The notes below the pieces were generated by a model. That model made no database searches. It was given only the letters and a program-made list of their open reading frames with translations, and had not been told where the DNA came from. Below, in pieces: positions 25,623-40,921 of a stretch of 64,000 nt of DNA (position 1 is the stretch's first letter; each line of letters starts with the position of its first letter). This DNA is from Lactiplantibacillus songbeiensis (GTDB lineage: Bacteria > Bacillota > Bacilli > Lactobacillales > Lactobacillaceae), in contig NZ_BJDL01000022.1 of assembly GCF_005405125.1 (NCBI RefSeq), positions 1-64,000 on the forward strand. The letters are read 5' to 3'. The translations under genes and the position numbers were made by a program.

Positions 25623-26993
25623 TTAGTCGCGTTCTAAGACGGTTACACTTTCAATATGTGGTGTTTGTGGGAATTGGTCCACTGGCTGAACCGGCGCACA
25701 AATGTGGTAGCCGTGTTCACCAAAACGTTGGACATCGCGTACTAAGGTCGATGGGTTACAGCTAATGTAAACCACGCGCTTTGGCCCCATTTCAGCGGCA
25801 CTTTCGATAAAGGCCGCATCCAGACCTTTACGTGGCGGATCAACGACAACAACATCTGGTTTGATGTCATCTTCCGCCCACTTAGCCATTGCTTTTTCAG
25901 CACTATCCAAGACAAACTTCACATTGTGGATATCATTCTTGTCAGCGTTTTGACGAGCATTGTCAATCGCTGCTGGTACAATATCAACCCCATAAACTTG
26001 CTTGGCATGTTGCGCCATCGTCAGTGAGATGGTCCCAATCCCAGAATAAGCATCGATAACCGTTTCATTGCCAGTCAAACCAGCCTTGTCGATCGCCAAT
26101 TGATACAACTTTTCAGTTTGTTGGGGATTAACTTGGTAGAATGATTGTGCTGAAATAGCGAACGTTAACCCTAATAATTGATCATCAATGGTTGATTTAC
26201 CCGCTAACACGTTGTTAACTGGCCCTAAGATGACGTTAGTCTGCTTTTGGTTGACGTTCTGGATAATGCTGACTACTTCAGGTAAAGCGGCTTGAATCTC
26301 CGATACGACCACGTCAGCCATTGGCAAATGTTTCGTCCGCGTCACAATCACAACCATCATTTCATGGCTGTAGTAACCACGCCGAACCATGATCGTCCGA
26401 ATCGTCCCACTATGATGAAATTCATCATAAGGGGCTTCATGGTATTTCCGTAAGATATCCCGAATAACCACAATAGCTTGGTCAATTGCTGGATCTTGAA
26501 TATAGTAATCTTCAATCGGCATTAATTGATGACTATTCTTCTTGTAAAAACCAGTCGTCAATTCGCCTTGGACTTTCCGAACTGGCACTTGCGCCTTATT
26601 CCGGTATTGGGTTGGATTTTCCATTCCAATGGTTGGTAAGACTTCCACATCATCCATATGCACTTTGGCAAATAATTCAGCGATTTGATGTTGCTTGAAC
26701 TTCAATTGTTCGCTGTATTCCAAATGTTGCAAGGGTGCGATCCCAGTTTGACGGTAGACCCGGCCTTTAGGGTTGACCCGATGGGGGCTGACTTGCTTGA
26801 TTTGTTCGACATCACCAAACGCAAAGTTTTTGGTCGTCTTGGTCACTTTAACTGAGATTTTTTCTTCTGGTAATGCATTATCGATAAAGATTGGGTAATT
26901 ATCGACTTTCGCCACACCCATCCCTTGATAAGTTAAGTCCATGATATCAACATCTAAGACTTCACCTTTATAAACTGGTAAATTTACTTTCAT
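25623..26993 (-). CDS. rlmD: 23S rRNA (uracil-C5)-methyltransferase RlmD/RlmCD
   Basis: 456-residue SAM-dependent methyltransferase of the RumA/TrmA group. N-terminal TRAM domain (GEVLDVDIMDLTYQGMGVAK). The SAM fold begins ETVIDAYSGIGTISLTMA, and the catalytic part contains VDPPRKGLD and SCNPSTLVRDV with the nucleophilic Cys. The iron-sulfur cysteines of E. coli RumA are not evident. In Gram-positives one such enzyme modifies two uracils of 23S rRNA, so rlmCD is equally possible. Placed downstream of dgkB and gatB, an order I recall from L. plantarum. Confidence 0.9.
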   Translation of the reverse strand: MKVNLPVYKGEVLDVDIMDLTYQGMGVAKVDNYPIFIDNALPEEKISVKVTKTTKNFAFGDVEQIKQVSPHRVNPKGRVYRQTGIAPLQHLEYSEQLKFKQHQIAELFAKVHMDDVEVLPTIGMENPTQYRNKAQVPVRKVQGELTTGFYKKNSHQLMPIEDYYIQDPAIDQAIVVIRDILRKYHEAPYDEFHHSGTIRTIMVRRGYYSHEMMVVIVTRTKHLPMADVVVSEIQAALPEVVSIIQNVNQKQTNVILGPVNNVLAGKSTIDDQLLGLTFAISAQSFYQVNPQQTEKLYQLAIDKAGLTGNETVIDAYSGIGTISLTMAQHAKQVYGVDIVPAAIDNARQNADKNDIHNVKFVLDSAEKAMAKWAEDDIKPDVVVVDPPRKGLDAAFIESAAEMGPKRVVYISCNPSTLVRDVQRFGEHGYHICAPVQPVDQFPQTPHIESVTVLERD

Positions 26994-27131
26994 GAAATTC
27001 CTCGTTTTTCTTTCTTGACTAGTTTAATTATTTTATATAAACAGGTTTGTTCACCTGACGGATTTAGTTGAAACGCCCTTAGATTAGGCAACCAGGACCA
27101 CTCACTAGTTATCCCATCGATTCAGGTCGTT

Positions 27132-27173
27132 AAAAAAATTACCGTTCACCATTGTATCGGTAAACGATAATTT
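27132..27173 (-). terminator. terminator of dgkB
   Basis: Minus strand AAATTATCGTTTACC with GGTGAACGGTAATTT, then TTTT. Confidence 0.75.
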
Positions 27174-27180
27174 AAGCAAG

Positions 27181-28197
27181 CTATTCAGTTTCCGTTTCTG
27201 GTCGATCAGCTGGTAATTGATCGACAGCCGAGACGAAATTCCGTTCAGCGTTTTGCAATTCAGAATCTGAATCCGTAATGGCGTCTTCTGGAATCCGATC
27301 CGTATCGGCAAAGAATTCAATATGCTGTTTGAAGTCTTTAAACGTCATCGGCGCATCGCCACCGTATTCGCCATCTAAGTTGATCATTAATCGACCCTCG
27401 ACCGGCTTAGCGACCACTTTATTGGTCTTCACATAAATGATACTTGGATCATTAATATGCTTCCCACCGTTCAAGACTAAGGTCATCAAATGCAGGATTT
27501 TCGCTAAATTACTGGTCTTCACAATAATCATCGTGAACTTACCATCATCTAACGAGGCATCCGGTACAATCTTTTCAAAGCCACCGACTGAATTCGTCAG
27601 CGCTAAGAAAAACATCGAGGCCTTACCTTTAAAATGGCCGCCATCATACTTCAGGTCCATCTCAATTGGTTTAACCCGTGGCAGTAATTCAGCCCCTTTG
27701 GCCAAATAAGCCGCGTAACCAAAGATTGACTTTAATTGTGATGGCACATCGTAAGTCAGCTCAGTCAGCATCCCACCAGCCGCAATGTTGATGAAATACT
27801 GTTCCCCGGCTTGACCGATATCCATCTTAACCGTTTGTTGCTTTAAAACGACTTTCGCCGCCGCGACGGGATTATCACGGGGGATGTGTAACGCCCGAGC
27901 ATAGTCATTCGTCGTTCCAGCAGGGATAATTGCCATCTTAGGCCGCCGCTTTAAGCCGGCTAACCCATTGACCACTTGGTTGATGGTGCCATCGCCACCG
28001 GCTGCGACAATTAATTCAAACCCATCTTTGGCACACCGGCGCGCTTCGTCAGCCGCCGAATTTGGGGTTGGCGTGGTCGCATAAGCACTGGTCTCGTACC
28101 CGGCCTGTTCAAAGATCCCTAAGATTTCAACTAGATCATGGGCTAAGGCCTCACGTCCAGAAGTCGGGTTATAAATTAGTCGTGCCCGTTTACGCAT
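27181..28197 (-). CDS. dgkB: diacylglycerol kinase (lipid kinase, DgkB type)
   Basis: 338-residue soluble lipid kinase that returns diacylglycerol from lipoteichoic acid synthesis to phosphatidate. N-terminal catalytic domain: RARLIYNPTSG, then VAAGGDGTINQVVNGLAG (the GGDGT loop) and IIPAGTTNDYAR. The C-terminal beta domain contains NLDGEYGG. An acidic tail of about 30 residues is rich in Asp/Glu/Ser. Length is usual for DgkB. It is transcribed with gatB 213 bp upstream only if transcription passes the type C repeat. Confidence 0.92.
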   Translation of the reverse strand: MRKRARLIYNPTSGREALAHDLVEILGIFEQAGYETSAYATTPTPNSAADEARRCAKDGFELIVAAGGDGTINQVVNGLAGLKRRPKMAIIPAGTTNDYARALHIPRDNPVAAAKVVLKQQTVKMDIGQAGEQYFINIAAGGMLTELTYDVPSQLKSIFGYAAYLAKGAELLPRVKPIEMDLKYDGGHFKGKASMFFLALTNSVGGFEKIVPDASLDDGKFTMIIVKTSNLAKILHLMTLVLNGGKHINDPSIIYVKTNKVVAKPVEGRLMINLDGEYGGDAPMTFKDFKQHIEFFADTDRIPEDAITDSDSELQNAERNFVSAVDQLPADRPETETE

Positions 28198-28288
28198 GTT
28201 ACTTTCCTCCGCGTCCTGTCTTTTTTGTTCTGTGTCTTAACTTACCGTTGCTTGGTCAGGCGGTGGTTGGCCGCCTAGTGGCCGATTG

Positions 28289-28410
28289 GCTGAAACGTGT
28301 TCGGTCCAACTGCGCCCTGTGCTTGCTACGCTATCTCAACCACTCGGAAAATCACCGAGTAATTGAGATAGCTAGGCAATGCTCAGGCGCAACCCGTTGG
28401 CCCTCACACT
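28289..28410 (-). repeat. type C structured repeat directly after the gatB stop
   Basis: Minus strand: it starts GTGAGGGCCAACGGGTTGCG next to the gatB stop. TGCGCC pairs with GGGCGCA, and a 17-bp apical stem CTATCTCAATTACTCGG / CCGAGTGGTTGAGATAG (two G-T pairs on this strand) is seen. It ends GGACCGAACACGTTTCAGC. Same start and end as the copy at 19131-19239. Confidence 0.7.
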
Positions 28411-29835
28411 CTATCTAGCTTGCAACGAAGCCATCAACAACTTATTAACAACCTTCGGATTAGCCTTACCATGGGTCTGCTTCATAATTTGACCCACTAA
28501 GAAACCGACTGCCCGGTCTTTACCATTCTTAAAGTCATCAATTGATTGTTGGTTATTTTCCAAGACATTATCAATAATTGGTTGTAATTGTGCTGGATCT
28601 GACAATTGGACTAAGCCCTTGTCATTGACCCACTTAACTGGATCTGAACCAGCCATGATGGCCTTGAAGACTTTCTTGGCAATCTTGCTAGAAATGGTTT
28701 CATCGGAAATCATCTTGATCATGCCAGCTAAGTTTTCTGGCGTTAACTTGGTGTCTTGTAAATCAACTTTGTTTTCGTTCAAGAAGGCATTAACGTCCCC
28801 TTGTAAGTAGTTTGAAGTCAACTTAGGATCAGCACCTTGAGCCACCGTTGCGTCAAAGAAGTCTGACATTTCCTTAGTCTGTGTTAAGACGCCCGCATCG
28901 TAAGGGGTCAGCCCAAAGTCGTTCACATAACGATTGCGACGTGACCCTGGCATTTCAGGAATCGTCGCTTTAACGTCATTGATCCAATCATCGCTGATTT
29001 CAACGACGGGGATATCTGGTTCTGGGAAGTAACGGTAATCATCGCTACCTTCCTTGACCCGCATCAAGATCGTTTTACCGGTAGTTTCATCGAAACGCCG
29101 GGTTTCTTGTTGCACTTGGCCACCTGACATTAAGACCCGTTGTTGCCGTTGTTCTTCATATTCCAAGGACTTCTTAACGTAATTAAAGGAGTTCAAGTTT
29201 TTCATTTCAGTCTTAACGCCATAGGTATCGGAACCGGCCGGCCGAATCGAAATGTTGACATCGACCCGCATTGAGCCTTCTTCCATCTTAACATCAGAAA
29301 CACCGGTAAATTGAATCCGTTGACGTAAGGCTTCACAATAAGCATACGCTTCGGCTGGTGAACTGATATCAGGTTTTGACACGATTTCGATCAAAGGCGT
29401 CCCTTGACGGTTCAAATCGACATATGAATGAGTGCTGGCATGGGTGTTTTTCCCAGCATCTTCTTCAATATGCATTTCTTCAATCCCAATTTTCTTCTTT
29501 TGACCATCCACTTCAATTTCAAGCCAGCCATCATGGGCTATCGGCTTTTCGTGTTGGGTGATTTGGTATGCTTTCGGGTTATCTGGGTAGAAATAGTTCT
29601 TCCGATCAAAATAAGTTTCTTGTTCGATTTCGGCATGTAAGGCCGTTGCCGCTTTAATCCCAGCTTCAACCACGCCTTTATTGGCCGTTGGTAAGACCCC
29701 GGGATAGCCCCAGTCGATCACGTTCGTGTTGGCGTTAGGTTCTGCACCGAATTGCACGGGTGATGGACTAAAAATTTTGGAATTGGTTTTTAATTCAACA
29801 TGGACTTCAAGTCCGATCGTCGTCACAAAATTCAT
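28411..29835 (-). CDS. gatB: Asp-tRNA(Asn)/Glu-tRNA(Gln) amidotransferase subunit B
   Basis: 474-residue GatB. It activates Glu-tRNA(Gln) or Asp-tRNA(Asn) by phosphorylation for amidation by GatA. Conserved N-terminus [20 protein letters not shown], the zinc/tRNA-binding region with [13 protein letters not shown], and [11 protein letters not shown]; the C-terminal GatB/Yqey helices end [20 protein letters not shown]. Starts directly after the gatA stop. The order gatC-gatA-gatB on one strand is standard. Confidence 0.97.
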   Translation of the reverse strand: MNFVTTIGLEVHVELKTNSKIFSPSPVQFGAEPNANTNVIDWGYPGVLPTANKGVVEAGIKAATALHAEIEQETYFDRKNYFYPDNPKAYQITQHEKPIAHDGWLEIEVDGQKKKIGIEEMHIEEDAGKNTHASTHSYVDLNRQGTPLIEIVSKPDISSPAEAYAYCEALRQRIQFTGVSDVKMEEGSMRVDVNISIRPAGSDTYGVKTEMKNLNSFNYVKKSLEYEEQRQQRVLMSGGQVQQETRRFDETTGKTILMRVKEGSDDYRYFPEPDIPVVEISDDWINDVKATIPEMPGSRRNRYVNDFGLTPYDAGVLTQTKEMSDFFDATVAQGADPKLTSNYLQGDVNAFLNENKVDLQDTKLTPENLAGMIKMISDETISSKIAKKVFKAIMAGSDPVKWVNDKGLVQLSDPAQLQPIIDNVLENNQQSIDDFKNGKDRAVGFLVGQIMKQTHGKANPKVVNKLLMASLQAR

Positions 29836-31299
29836 TTAGTTCGTCCCTCCTAAATCTGGGGTCGCCTGATGAAAATCAGTCGCTTGTTCAAAGGCATAAC
29901 CAGCCTTGTAAAGCGTACTTTCATCAAAAGACTTACCAATTAATTGTAACCCAACTGGCATACCATCAGCTAAACCAGCTGGAATTGACATCCCAGGTAA
30001 ACCGGCTAAGTTAACCGGAATCGTCAAGACATCGTTCATATACATCGTGACTGGGTCAGAGATTTCATCACCAATCTTGAACGCAGGAGTTGGTGCAGTC
30101 GGCCCGATGATTAAATCATAGTCATTGAAGACCTTATTAAAGTCATCAATAATCATCGTCCGCACTTGGCCAGCCTTGTGGAAGTAGGCATCGTAATAGC
30201 CAGCTGATAAGGAGAACGTCCCTAACATAATCCGACGTTTAACTTCATCACCAAAGCCTTCAGAACGACTGCGAACATAGACGTCTTCCAAATTCTTCAC
30301 ATCTTGAGCGCGGAACCCATAGCGAATCCCATCGAACCGTTGTAAATTAGATGAAGCTTCAGATGACGCGATGATATAGTAAGCTGAAACCCCATAACGA
30401 CTATGTGGTAACGAGACTTCTTCAACCGTGGCCCCTAAGTCTTCGAATTGTTTGACCGCATTTTTAATGACTTCGCGGACTTTAGGATCAATCCCATCGC
30501 CCATATATTCTTTTGGCAATGCGATCTTCATACCCTTAATATCGCCAGTTAAGCCAGCGGTAAAGTCAGGGACTTCCCGCTTAGAAGACGTACCATCATG
30601 CACATCATTACCCGCAATCAGGTTCAACGCCGCAGCATTATCTTTAACCGTCCGCGTCATTGGTCCAATTTGATCTAATGATGATCCGAAAGCAATTAAG
30701 CCCCAACGAGAAACACGGCCATACGTTGGCTTCATCCCAACGATACCGTTAAATGACGCTGGTTGACGAATCGAGCCACCGGTATCAGACCCATAAGCGA
30801 CCGGTACTTGACCAGAAGCGACTGCAACCGCTGAACCACCGGATGAGCCACCAGGAACGCGGCTAACATCCCAAGGGTTTTTGGTGACTTTAAAGGCTGA
30901 GTTTTCAGTTGACCCACCCATGGCAAATTCATCCATGTTGGTCTTACCGACAATGACCATATCATTCGCTAACATCTTGTCAACGACCGTGGCATTATAA
31001 ACTGGCACAAAGTTTTCCAACATCTTGGAAGCCGCCGTCGTCGTTAAGCCTTTGGTCACAATGTTATCTTTGACCCCAACAGGAATCCCAGCTAACAAGT
31101 TGTCAACATTGATCCCTTTGGCATCGATAGCTTGGGCATTTTTCAAGGCCGCATCAGCATTCAAGTTTAAGAATGCATCAACTTTAGCATCGGTTTTTGC
31201 CATATTGTCAAAGGTTGCTTGGGTCAATTCGGCTGCACTGATTTTTTTAGCAACTAAATCAGCATGCAGACTCGTTAAATCTTGGTTGAAAAAGTCCAT
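29836..31299 (-). CDS. gatA: Asp/Glu-tRNA amidotransferase subunit A
   Basis: 487-residue amidase-family subunit that releases ammonia from glutamine. The Ser-cisSer-Lys triad is seen as the Lys in [10 protein letters not shown] and the Ser pair in [15 protein letters not shown] and [13 protein letters not shown]. Full length. Its ATG overlaps the gatC stop by one base. Confidence 0.97.
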   Translation of the reverse strand: MDFFNQDLTSLHADLVAKKISAAELTQATFDNMAKTDAKVDAFLNLNADAALKNAQAIDAKGINVDNLLAGIPVGVKDNIVTKGLTTTAASKMLENFVPVYNATVVDKMLANDMVIVGKTNMDEFAMGGSTENSAFKVTKNPWDVSRVPGGSSGGSAVAVASGQVPVAYGSDTGGSIRQPASFNGIVGMKPTYGRVSRWGLIAFGSSLDQIGPMTRTVKDNAAALNLIAGNDVHDGTSSKREVPDFTAGLTGDIKGMKIALPKEYMGDGIDPKVREVIKNAVKQFEDLGATVEEVSLPHSRYGVSAYYIIASSEASSNLQRFDGIRYGFRAQDVKNLEDVYVRSRSEGFGDEVKRRIMLGTFSLSAGYYDAYFHKAGQVRTMIIDDFNKVFNDYDLIIGPTAPTPAFKIGDEISDPVTMYMNDVLTIPVNLAGLPGMSIPAGLADGMPVGLQLIGKSFDESTLYKAGYAFEQATDFHQATPDLGGTN

Positions 31300-31613
31300 T
31301 ATTCGCCGTCCCCGCTTTCGTCAATAATTGTTGGTACTCGGATTAAGCCTTCTGCCGTTTCAGGCGCATTCGCTAATAGCGCTTGCCGTTGGTTACTTTG
31401 AACGGCAACGTCATCACGTAAAGCATTCCGCCGATCGTTAACTTGCGACGTTACGGGTACCCCAGTCGTATCAACTTTGCTTAATTCTTCAAACATGCCA
31501 ATAATTTTTTCCAACTGACCAGTAAACATGTCTAATTGGTCGGGGGTAAATTCGAGCTTCGCGAGTTCCGCGACATGCTTAACTTGTTCGGCATTAATGC
31601 GTTCTTCAGCCAT
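31299..31613 (-). CDS. gatC: Asp/Glu-tRNA amidotransferase subunit C
   Basis: 104-residue GatC, which clamps GatA to GatB. Family start [20 protein letters not shown] and [21 protein letters not shown]. The ATG at 31613 is used; GAAGGAA lies five bases ahead, and the in-frame TTG just before it is less likely. First gene of gatCAB. Confidence 0.95.
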   Translation of the reverse strand: MAEERINAEQVKHVAELAKLEFTPDQLDMFTGQLEKIIGMFEELSKVDTTGVPVTSQVNDRRNALRDDVAVQSNQRQALLANAPETAEGLIRVPTIIDESGDGE

Positions 31614-31764
31614 CAAATTTCCTTCTTTCTTAATCTTTTGCGTTATACGTGATTAATCATCACTAATACATGATTGTTCGTAGTTTTCAAATAACTGCTC
31701 ATTAGACCTTTGTCTCCGTTGACCAGCGTTGACGTTATCAACCAGTTGCAGTATTAACCATACT

Positions 31765-31945
31765 GATAACAGTCAAACCAGCTAGCGTAGGGCGGGCTGG
31801 ATGATACTCAGTGGTGAGATTTCACTAGGTTGAGTGATTTTCTCGACCTAGTGAAAGCCCAGCTTGGAAGACCGCACTTTGGCTTCCAAATGTGGCCACC
31901 ACGTTCCAGCATCAATCCAGACCAACCGAAGTGGCAAATAACCAT
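31765..31945 (+). repeat. structured repeat, type B alone
   Basis: Divergent type B: outer arms GGGCTGGATGAT and ATCAATCCAG are changed together relative to other copies, so the stem is kept. Stem 3 TTTCACTAGGT with ACCTAGTGAAA and the TTGGAAGACC stem are also changed together. The conserved pieces CTCAGTGGTGAG and GGCCACCACGTTCCAGC remain. Lies between camS and gatC; the rest of the 31614-31977 gap holds the gatC promoter. Confidence 0.8.
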
Positions 31946-31977
31946 TATTCTTAGACGACGAACGTTATGCTCCTAGC

Positions 31978-37488
<5,511 letters not shown>

Positions 37489-37654
37489 CCTTTCTAAAAA
37501 TCAGTCAACAAATATTATACCAAATTTCAGCCTGATATGCTGGCCTTTCAACCGGCTTTTTCGAATGTTTGTTCTATTAATTTGAAGTACTTATGACCAT
37601 CAGTTTGCTTAAAATTATCACACTGATTGGCTAATCGATGACACATTCCACTAG

Positions 37655-38066
37655 CTAACACCTGGTGCTGGCTAAAATTGCCGCCTGCCGGTTGGGTTCT
37701 AAAACGCTGGAACGCCATGGGCCATTTTGAAGCCAAAGTGCGGTCTTCAAAACTGGCCTTGGCCTAAGTCCGAGCAGGCCACTCGCACTAAGGCCAACGA
37801 CACGGCTGAGCATTTTAGAACCCAACCTCTCGGCTAAATCTATGGTCGACAATAAGATAGTCATTAATTCACGTTAATTAACGTTGGGCGGGCCAGCATC
37901 GGCTCAGTGGTGCCGTTTATCTTGGTCGGTGATTTTCCGACTTAGATAAAGCCCGGCTTTCGAGACCGTACTGTGGCTTGAAAACGCGGCCACCATGTTC
38001 CAGCCGATTCTGGCCCAACCAGAGTGGCAATTTAAGCCAACTAGTACCAAGCGTAACCAGTGATTA
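37655..38066. repeat. composite structured repeat, type A then type B
   Basis: Type A (37684-37835) has outer stem GGGTTCTAAAACGCT with AGCATTTTAGAACCC, where GGGTTC/GAACCC replaces GGTTCC/GGAACC of the copy at 25178. Type B (37886-38030) follows after TTCACGTTAATTAACG. Ends: CTGGTGCTGG..AAATTGCC and GGCAATTTAAGCC..CTAGTACCAAG, a clear inverted repeat. About 410 bp, non-coding, filling the gap between the PurK-like gene and pcrA. Confidence 0.88.
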
Positions 38067-38089
38067 ACGGCAAGCCCATTACTTAACGA

Positions 38090-38128
38090 CAAAAAGAGTT
38101 CAGGTCTACACCCAAACTCTTTCGTTTT
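38090..38128 (-). terminator. terminator of the PurK-like gene
   Basis: Minus strand AAAGAGTTTGGGT paired with ACCTGAACTCTTT, then TTT. Confidence 0.6.
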
Positions 38129-38138
38129 AATGCACTAC

Positions 38139-39311
38139 TTAATCACTAGTTTCCGTCGCCGCACCTTCATCAGGTGCTGGTTGTAGTTGCCAGATGTTAG
38201 TATCATCAATTTGCTCCAAGGCTTCTTTAATAGAATCGGCTTCAACCATCACATGGCCCGCAATCGCGGCTTTTTCAGCTTGCAATTTCGTTCGGTGATA
38301 GAAGTTGAAGAACCAGTTCGGTTTAATCTGCCACTGAGTTCGAATCACATTTGCTTGTGCTGGTGTGAAGTAAACCGCTACAACTGGCAACAAGGACTTG
38401 ATTGGCATTAATGGTAACCCGGCAATCGCCCGTAAATGTTGTTCAGCCATGCTAATATTAGTCGCTCGTTCAAAAACATAGCCTGATTGGTGCATCGCGG
38501 GAACAATCCGCTTTACATATAAGTTACCACTATCAGTCAAGAAAAAGGCCACTTCAAAGATCCCGGTATACGTCAAATTATCACTAATTTCTTGTGTAAT
38601 CCGTAAGATTTCATCATTGACCGCTTGATCAATCTGCGCTGGCACCATGGTCATCATTAAGTGGTGATCCCGGTACCGATTTTCAACAATTGGGAAAAAC
38701 TTAGTTTCATCCGGCGTTTTGGCAACAATCACGGACAATTCTTTCTTAAATGGAATTAGGGATTCTAACATATAGGTTCCCCAGTCCAATAGATCAGCGG
38801 CTTTGACAATATCCGTCTGCGTCTTAATGACCAGCTGCCGGTTATGCCCCAACCCCTTTTGAATCGGCTTCAAAATACTTGGGTAGCCGATTGAGCCAAT
38901 CGATTGATACACATCGTCCAAACTGACAATCGTCGCAGAGGGTGCAACGTTTAAGTTTAACTGCGCAAAGAAAGCGCGTTCCAATGACCGATCTTGCATG
39001 ATTTCTAACGCATCGGTCCCTTGAGGCACGCGGGTATGGGCAGCTAAAAAGCCCATCACTGACGCATCGATTGTTTCCGATTCATACGTCACCATATCAC
39101 AGCGTTCGGCGAAATTTTGTAATTGTTGCTGATCATTGAGGGCCCCGACAACACGAAAATCTGCCAGTTCCATGGTCTCAGTATTTTCGTTATCACCGTA
39201 AACACCGACATTGATGCCGGCATTGCGCGCGGCAATCACCAATCCAACACCGTTGGTACTATTACCGATGATGCCTAAAGTACCACCTGGATTTAAAACC
39301 GAGTTGTCCAC
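38139..39311 (-). CDS. PurK-like ATP-grasp protein, probable pseudoenzyme
   Basis: 390-residue homologue of N5-carboxyaminoimidazole ribonucleotide synthetase lying outside any purine operon. The frame is conserved: GTLGIIGNSTNGVGLVIAAR, KKELSVIVAKTP, PIVENRYRDHH, HQSGY, EQHLRAIAGLPL. Key parts are altered: the glycine loop (GGYDGKGQ in PurK) reads KGLGHNRQ; the metal-binding Glu of the AVE motif is Ala255, and the NE pair is Lys267-Arg268. ATP-grasp catalysis is therefore unlikely. It may regulate or bind a nucleotide. Family name purK2 would mislead as to function. Monocistronic between two repeats. Confidence 0.8.
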   Translation of the reverse strand: MDNSVLNPGGTLGIIGNSTNGVGLVIAARNAGINVGVYGDNENTETMELADFRVVGALNDQQQLQNFAERCDMVTYESETIDASVMGFLAAHTRVPQGTDALEIMQDRSLERAFFAQLNLNVAPSATIVSLDDVYQSIGSIGYPSILKPIQKGLGHNRQLVIKTQTDIVKAADLLDWGTYMLESLIPFKKELSVIVAKTPDETKFFPIVENRYRDHHLMMTMVPAQIDQAVNDEILRITQEISDNLTYTGIFEVAFFLTDSGNLYVKRIVPAMHQSGYVFERATNISMAEQHLRAIAGLPLMPIKSLLPVVAVYFTPAQANVIRTQWQIKPNWFFNFYHRTKLQAEKAAIAGHVMVEADSIKEALEQIDDTNIWQLQPAPDEGAATETSD

Positions 39312-39461
39312 ATCCGTCCCTACTTTCTTAAATAAATATTAAATGAATTTTCGATTAGTGATCCGTTAATTATCATACGTTGCCAGTAGCCTGCATGCAA
39401 GTATTGACACGAATCTTTCTGAATATTTAGCGTTTTCGTTTTTTAACCTAAATAAAGTATC

Positions 39462-39645
39462 CTATTGTCCACTTCGGTTGGCCTGGATTGACGCTGGAAC
39501 GTGGTGGCCACGTTTATGAGCCATAGTGCGGTCTCATAAGCCGGGCTTTGACTAACCCGGCAAAAAACCACCGGCTAAGTCAAACGACACCACTGAGCGT
39601 CATCCAGTCCGCCCTTCGCTAATTTCATCAACATTGCTAATTGCT
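39462..39645 (-). repeat. structured repeat, type B, inverted copy
   Basis: The only type B here in the opposite orientation. It reads GACGCTGGAACGTGGTGGCC, the TTATGAGCCATAG..GGTCTCATAA stem, stem 3 TGACTAACCCGG/CCGGCTAAGTCA, then CGACACCACTGAGCGTC. Outer arms TGGATTGACGCT/GAGCGTCATCCA keep pairing with a new sequence. Within the gap 39312-39735, which otherwise shows only AT-rich promoter-like sequence. Confidence 0.8.
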
Positions 39646-39735
39646 TCGCTCAAGAACAAGTTCACCCAATTTATAAGTATCAATAATATCTATGCTAGCA
39701 CGCTACCGATATCGATAAATTAGCAACCCAATAAA

Positions 39736-40275
39736 TTATCGACGAGCATTGCGGCGTTTGACCCGTTTCAGCCAAAAGCCACCTGAAATATATTTGGGTT
39801 CATAGGCAATTACGAACGCATTTGGAGCTTCCGTTTTAATCAAGTCGTATAATCGCCGCTCATTCTTACGCGGTGCCAGAATCTCTAGTGCTAGCCGTTC
39901 ACCTTCTAAACCGTAAGCTGCGTGTTGTGTCACCCCAAACCCATTTGTCCGTAATACTGCGGGCAACGTCGACTTGGGGTCTGGCAAGATGACCGAAATC
40001 ATCGTATACCCTAGCGCCAGTTTGTCTTCAATCAACATACCGACATAGACCCCGACCCCGTAACCAAGGGCATAGACCACTAGATTCAATGGATTATTCA
40101 AACGATTCAAAACTAACGATAGCCCTAACACATACACGGTAATTTCAATCACACTGGTAAAAGCTGCAAAATAGCGGTACCCACGCATCACTAATAAAAA
40201 GCGTAACGTGTTCAAGGTGATGTATACCAAATTAATCACAAAAATTAACGCTAACATGCCCGGATTAACTTGCAT
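39736..40275 (-). CDS. DUF2179/UPF0316 membrane protein
   Basis: 179-residue protein with three N-terminal membrane helices (about 7-25, 36-56, 62-84; DUF5698 part) and a cytoplasmic DUF2179 domain with the FGVTQHAAYGLEGER strand. A basic C-terminus (KRVKRRNARR). UPF0316/YebE-like proteins have no settled function; a transport or sensing role is speculative. Third gene of the GH73-xpt-DUF2179 unit, 25 bp after xpt. Confidence 0.88.
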   Translation of the reverse strand: MQVNPGMLALIFVINLVYITLNTLRFLLVMRGYRYFAAFTSVIEITVYVLGLSLVLNRLNNPLNLVVYALGYGVGVYVGMLIEDKLALGYTMISVILPDPKSTLPAVLRTNGFGVTQHAAYGLEGERLALEILAPRKNERRLYDLIKTEAPNAFVIAYEPKYISGGFWLKRVKRRNARR

Positions 40276-40300
40276 CTCAATCCCAGCTTTCTAAGCTAAA

Positions 40301-40885
40301 TTAATCGGTTGCTTCTGACGCAAAGTGCACACGGTCGCCGTCAAAGGACGTAATCTGCGCTAAAGATTCTAAGCGAACCCCACGATCTGCGACTAATTGA
40401 TGACCGCTTTGGAAGATTTTTTCAATCACGATCCCCACACCGGCAATTTCAGCTTGTGCTTGGTCACAAATTTCAAATAAGCCTTGAACTGCTTGCCCGT
40501 TTGCTAAGAAGTCATCGACTAATAACACCTTATCATCTGCGCTCAAAAATTTCTTGGAAATCGAAATATGATTGGACGTTTTTTTAGTATATGAATAGAC
40601 TTCAGCGGTGTACAAATCGTCGATCAAGGTCACCGATTTGTGTTTACGGGCAAAAACAACGGGGACATGCAACTGCAACCCAGCCATCACTGCGGGCGCA
40701 ATCCCCGATGATTCGACCGTCAAAATCTTGGTAATCCCGGCTTCGCGGAATAGTCGTGCGAATTCGGACCCAATCGTAAACATTAAATCTGGGTCAACTT
40801 GATGATTCAAGAAACCATCGACCTTCAAGACTTCACCAGGTAAGACCCGGCCATCGGTTAAAATACGTTGTTCAAGTTCTCGCAT
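40301..40885 (-). CDS. xpt: xanthine phosphoribosyltransferase
   Basis: 194-residue Xpt, converts xanthine and PRPP to XMP. Family start [26 protein letters not shown] (conserved over its length), [10 protein letters not shown] as the PRPP loop and SSGIAPAV. Full length. GGAGG six bases before ATG. A purine riboswitch, common before xpt in other Firmicutes, is not visible in the 36 bases to the upstream gene. Second in the GH73-xpt-DUF2179 unit. Confidence 0.95.
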   Translation of the reverse strand: MRELEQRILTDGRVLPGEVLKVDGFLNHQVDPDLMFTIGSEFARLFREAGITKILTVESSGIAPAVMAGLQLHVPVVFARKHKSVTLIDDLYTAEVYSYTKKTSNHISISKKFLSADDKVLLVDDFLANGQAVQGLFEICDQAQAEIAGVGIVIEKIFQSGHQLVADRGVRLESLAQITSFDGDRVHFASEATD

Positions 40886-40921
40886 AGTGCCCTCCTACTA
40901 ATTTCATCTAGTTTAAAAGTT

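Noticed and set aside
40886-40921. Purine riboswitch before xpt
   Set aside because: Only 36 bases separate xpt from the upstream co-directional gene and none of the purine-aptamer motifs are present.
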